From an uncultured Oscillospiraceae bacterium (GTDB lineage Bacteria; Bacillota; Clostridia; Oscillospirales; Ruminococcaceae): DNA of 22,617 bases. Where the stretch lies: assembly GCA_958448395.1 (NCBI GenBank), contig CAUDDP010000034.1, forward strand, positions 1 through 22,617, read 5' to 3'. The notes beneath the pieces were generated by a model. The model saw only the letters and a list, made by a program, of their open reading frames with translations, did not search any database and was not told the origin of the DNA. Of this stretch, positions 19,911 to 22,617 are shown piece after piece. The position numbers and the translations under genes were made by a program. How positions within the stretch are numbered: position 1 is the stretch's first letter; the number at the start of each line of letters is the position of its first letter.

Positions 19911-20765
19911 ATGTTTTTTAAATTGATACTTGAAAACGAAACCGGCAAACAAATCGACATGACCACCACAGCAAACAAATATATGGTCTCCGAAATTGAC
20001 GGCTTGTATCCGCCTGCCGGAACGGTCAGCACATCGACATATGCAGGCATGGACGGCAGCTACCTGAATAACGCTTTCATCGAAAAGCGAAATTTGGTGA
20101 TTTCCTTTCGGATGCGTGGAATCGGCATTGAAAAGCGGCGGCATGAGCTGTACAGAGTGGTCAAGCCTTCCCGATATATCAAGGTTTATTACAAGACAGC
20201 AGGAATTGATGTGTATACGGAGGGGTATGTGGAAACCTGCACAGTCAGCAATTTTAATGCCCTTACAAGTGGTCAGATTTCCATTATCTGTCCCGATATT
20301 TACTGGTACAGTACGTCCGCAGTTTACGCCTATTACAGTCAAATCACGGGAGCATTTCACTTTCCGTTTCCGGAGAGCGATGCACCGTTTCCACTTGGAA
20401 CTTATAGTAGAACGGATAATATTTTCATCGAAAATCAAGGCGATATAATTGGATTTACAATTCAGATAGAAGCTGTTGCAGATGCTGTAACGCCGACGAT
20501 TTACAACGCTGATACCGGTGAATACCTGCAAATCAAGGGCGAACTTCTCAAAGGTGATGTGATTACAATCACTACGAAAACAGGCAATAAGACAGTTACG
20601 CTGACTCGAAATGGTGTGGATTACAATATCATCAATCGCTTGGTTGCAGGATCAACATGGCTTGTCTTACGTGAGGGCACAAATGCCTTTCATGTGACGG
20701 CAGTGCGGAACGTGAGAAATCTCCATGTGACACTGATCCACACGGACGCCTACTTGGGGGTATAA
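19911..20765 (+). CDS. Distal tail protein (Dit family), 284 aa
   Basis: ATG 19911 follows GGAAGGAG; the reading upstream to 19881 lies in the toxin-antitoxin promoter and is rejected. Signature: KYMVSEIDGLYPPAGTVSTS, TYAGMDGSYLNNAFIEKRNL, VISFRMRGIGIEKRRHELYR, IKVYYKTAGIDVYTEGYVET. N-terminal ring domain, then a C-terminal galectin-like part (GTYSRTDNIFIENQGDIIGF, GSTWLVLREGTNAFHVTA). It is the hub joining tube and tip. The TA cassette separates it from the tape measure. Confidence 0.93.
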   Translation: MFFKLILENETGKQIDMTTTANKYMVSEIDGLYPPAGTVSTSTYAGMDGSYLNNAFIEKRNLVISFRMRGIGIEKRRHELYRVVKPSRYIKVYYKTAGIDVYTEGYVETCTVSNFNALTSGQISIICPDIYWYSTSAVYAYYSQITGAFHFPFPESDAPFPLGTYSRTDNIFIENQGDIIGFTIQIEAVADAVTPTIYNADTGEYLQIKGELLKGDVITITTKTGNKTVTLTRNGVDYNIINRLVAGSTWLVLREGTNAFHVTAVRNVRNLHVTLIHTDAYLGV

Positions 20766-20766
20766 G

Positions 20767-21882
20767 ATGCAGATTGAAGTTTATGATATGCAGGCAAACG
20801 GTAGCGAGATTTCCATTACATTAGAAGCCGTCTGCGACAGTTTTTCAAGCCTTTTATGGGATGTGGAATATTACCAGTGCGGACAGTTTGAAATTTACAT
20901 AGCCGCAAATCCACGAAATCTGAACATTTTCCAAATCGGCAAGATAGTCGGACGAGATGACGATAAAAATCACTTTGGAATTATTGAAACTGTCAGCTTG
21001 GAAACGGATGCGGAAAATGGTGACTATTTAACAGTTACCGGAAGATTTCTGATGTCGCTGCTTTCACGAAGAATCATTTATCCAACGCTGTCTTTCACAA
21101 GTAAAACAAGCTACGGAGAAATGTTGAAAAAAGCTGTCTTGCAGAATTGTATGCTGCCTGGTTCACGACAGATTCCAAGACTTTCGATCGGTGCAGCTTC
21201 CAGTTCTTGTTGGGAGCAGACCGCAAGATTACAGGTCAGCTATGAAAACCTTATGGAATGGATTTACAAACTCTGTGAATTGGTAGGTGGTTCCGCAAAT
21301 GTTCGATTGTGGGAGACCTATGCAAACAGCGGTCAGTACAGAATGCTTTTTGAACTTTCAGAGGGGATTGACCGAAGTATTTTGCAGGGTGAAAATCCGC
21401 ATCTGGTATTTTCAGATTCTTACAACAATCTGCTGCATTTCGCCTATTCTGCGGATAGTTCCGCCCATACCAATACGGCATATATTTTGGGCTGCGGTGA
21501 AGGGGATGCGAGAAAAAGGACAACCTATTTTTATGGCAAAGAACCACAAAATCTTGACCGTTATGAGGTATATGTAGATGCAAAAGACATCCAGCAGGAA
21601 ACACAGGAAAATGGCGAGACGGTACAGATTTCGGATGAAGAGTATCTGGAGTTATTACAAGAAAAAGGTGCAGAAAATCTTGTGCCAATTACGGAGTTAA
21701 GCGAATCTACCATTGCAGTCAATAACGGGCAGTACCAGTACAACAAGGATTATTTTGTCGGTGATTACGTCACGGTTCAGCATGAGCGTTTTGGCTTGAT
21801 ACAGCCGAAAATACAGCTGGTAGGAATGATAGAAAGTTTTGATCAGAATGGCAGAGGTTTGACGCCTACGTTCAAAATATAG
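20767..21882 (+). CDS. Gp37-like siphophage tail protein, 371 aa
   Basis: MQIEVYDMQANGSEISITLE begins 1 bp after the Dit stop. Conserved: WDVEYYQCGQFEIYIAANP, IGKIVGRDDDKNHFGIIETV, TVTGRFLMSLLSRRIIYPTL and, near the end, YNKDYFVGDYVTVQHERFGL and GMIESFDQNGRGLTPTFKI. This is the ReqiPepy6 Gp37-like family, tail-tip proteins that take the place of Tal/Prophage tail endopeptidase-type hub in many Clostridia phages. Confidence 0.88.
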   Translation: MQIEVYDMQANGSEISITLEAVCDSFSSLLWDVEYYQCGQFEIYIAANPRNLNIFQIGKIVGRDDDKNHFGIIETVSLETDAENGDYLTVTGRFLMSLLSRRIIYPTLSFTSKTSYGEMLKKAVLQNCMLPGSRQIPRLSIGAASSSCWEQTARLQVSYENLMEWIYKLCELVGGSANVRLWETYANSGQYRMLFELSEGIDRSILQGENPHLVFSDSYNNLLHFAYSADSSAHTNTAYILGCGEGDARKRTTYFYGKEPQNLDRYEVYVDAKDIQQETQENGETVQISDEEYLELLQEKGAENLVPITELSESTIAVNNGQYQYNKDYFVGDYVTVQHERFGLIQPKIQLVGMIESFDQNGRGLTPTFKI

Positions 21883-21891
21883 GAGGATTTT

Positions 21892-22587
21892 ATGGCATTT
21901 TCATATGGTTTTTTTAATGCAAAAAATTTGGACAGAGTTTACAAAGCAGAAGATTTCACAAGCTATCTGTCAAGCTTGATCTGCAACGGGATTTTGGATA
22001 CTTATGGAGATAATTTTTCAATTACTCCCAGATCAGGATTGACTGTTGCTGTCGGCACGGGTAAGGCATGGATAGATGGTCATTATTTTAATAATGATTC
22101 CTCTTATGTACTTGACTTATCCAGATATGTGGATGAATCCCTGCCTCGCTATGTGATAATTGGCATCAGCTGTGATGTCAGCGATTCTGTTCGCATGTGC
22201 AAGTTAGAAGTGAAGAGTGGAACTGCGGCAACTAATCCAACGACACCTGCATTTGAAAATACAGACACAAAAACATATTTAACCCTTGCTTCGGTCTACT
22301 TGCATGGCGGTGCGACGAGCATTGCGGATTCAAATATCAGGGATCATCGCAGTGATGAGAAGAAATGCGGATATGTAAAATGCATTTTAGGTAAATGCAA
22401 AGTATCGGAAATTCTATCAAAGCTCGACATCTATAATAAAACCGTTGCAGAACTTAATAACCAAGTTGCAGAGCTTCAGGGTCGACTGACAGAAGTTGAA
22501 CAAGTAACCGGAGCAACAGGGGTAGTTCTCGTTTCAGCCGGACAGTGCGGTGATGATGTTTTCTATTATTACAGTTGTAAAAAGTGA
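21892..22587 (+). CDS. Baseplate or receptor-binding protein, 231 aa
   Basis: AGGAGG before ATG 21892. N-terminal MAFSYGFFNAKNLDRVYKAE and ICNGILDTYGDNFSITPRSG, then GLTVAVGTGKAWIDGHYF, a beta-rich segment found at the N terminus of many baseplate and fibre proteins. A coiled coil follows (KTVAELNNQVAELQGRLTEV) and a short C-terminal head (TGATGVVLVSAGQCGDDVFY). It is complete; 30 bases follow to the window end with nothing to report. Receptor specificity cannot be read. Confidence 0.75.
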   Translation: MAFSYGFFNAKNLDRVYKAEDFTSYLSSLICNGILDTYGDNFSITPRSGLTVAVGTGKAWIDGHYFNNDSSYVLDLSRYVDESLPRYVIIGISCDVSDSVRMCKLEVKSGTAATNPTTPAFENTDTKTYLTLASVYLHGGATSIADSNIRDHRSDEKKCGYVKCILGKCKVSEILSKLDIYNKTVAELNNQVAELQGRLTEVEQVTGATGVVLVSAGQCGDDVFYYYSCKK

Positions 22588-22617
22588 AATTTCCAATGAC
22601 AAACAGAAGCAGTAAGC

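Noticed and set aside
19884..20531. 215-codon leftward reading frame opposite the Dit gene
   Set aside because: Would place a gene behind the TA promoter on the wrong side; composition typical of antisense frames.

Overview
The window is the left-centre part of a temperate siphophage genome (prophage) of a low-to-middle GC Firmicute. Clostridia of the Ruminococcus type are the best guess. The evidence is very regular SigA promoters (TTGACA-N17-TATAAT), strong AGGAGG-type ribosome sites, an HK97-type head module, a phi13-type major tail protein and a Phage_rep_org_N replication protein. No integrase, lysis gene or bacterial flank is inside the window. The first repressor runs off the left edge, so integration genes probably lie to the left. 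Lysis genes probably lie to the right.

Layout. (1) 1-3050: two tandem immunity switches. Each has a leftward XRE repressor, a divergent promoter pair with operators inside the promoter spacers, and a rightward antirepressor-type gene. The operators differ (CGTGCACG in switch A; GNACAAWWGTNC in switch B). The antirepressor of switch A is full length (AntA + KilAC). That of switch B is an internally deleted 83-residue copy whose deletion ends at a 7-bp microhomology. (2) 3039-5224: a lone leftward zinc-ribbon gene with its own consensus promoter, then small early genes (Cro-like, membrane peptide, excisionase-like HTH) and the replisome organizer gene, which contains iteron-like repeats that may be the origin. 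(3) 5222-5346: a consensus leftward promoter followed within about 70 nt by a hairpin and T-tract, which predicts a small antisense RNA. (4) 5347-7641: early/middle genes including a zinc-ribbon protein, an SSB that seems frameshifted in its tail, a DUF551 protein, a 5'-truncated VRR-NUC nuclease remnant and an ArpU/RinA-like late regulator. (5) 7632-7733: a late control region with four 10-bp repeats, an extended -10 and, immediately downstream, an intrinsic terminator in the leader. (6) 7750-15241: HNH, probable cos, terminase small and large subunits, portal, protease, capsid, connector and head-tail genes, major tail protein. (7) 15245-22587: tail chaperones joined by a -1 frameshift on A_AAA_AAC, tape measure (1123 aa), a leftward PIN/Phd-type toxin-antitoxin cassette inserted in the tail operon, distal tail protein, Gp37-like tail protein and a baseplate/receptor-binding candidate.

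How it works together (inference). In the lysogen the two repressors hold their own divergent promoters. The zinc-ribbon gene and the toxin-antitoxin cassette have private leftward promoters and could be expressed from the silent prophage. After induction, antirepressor and Cro-like functions and then replication genes are made. The ArpU/RinA-like protein switches on the late promoter, whose transcript must pass a leader terminator to reach packaging, head and tail genes. All assignments are from reading the sequence and known family patterns; no search was run.
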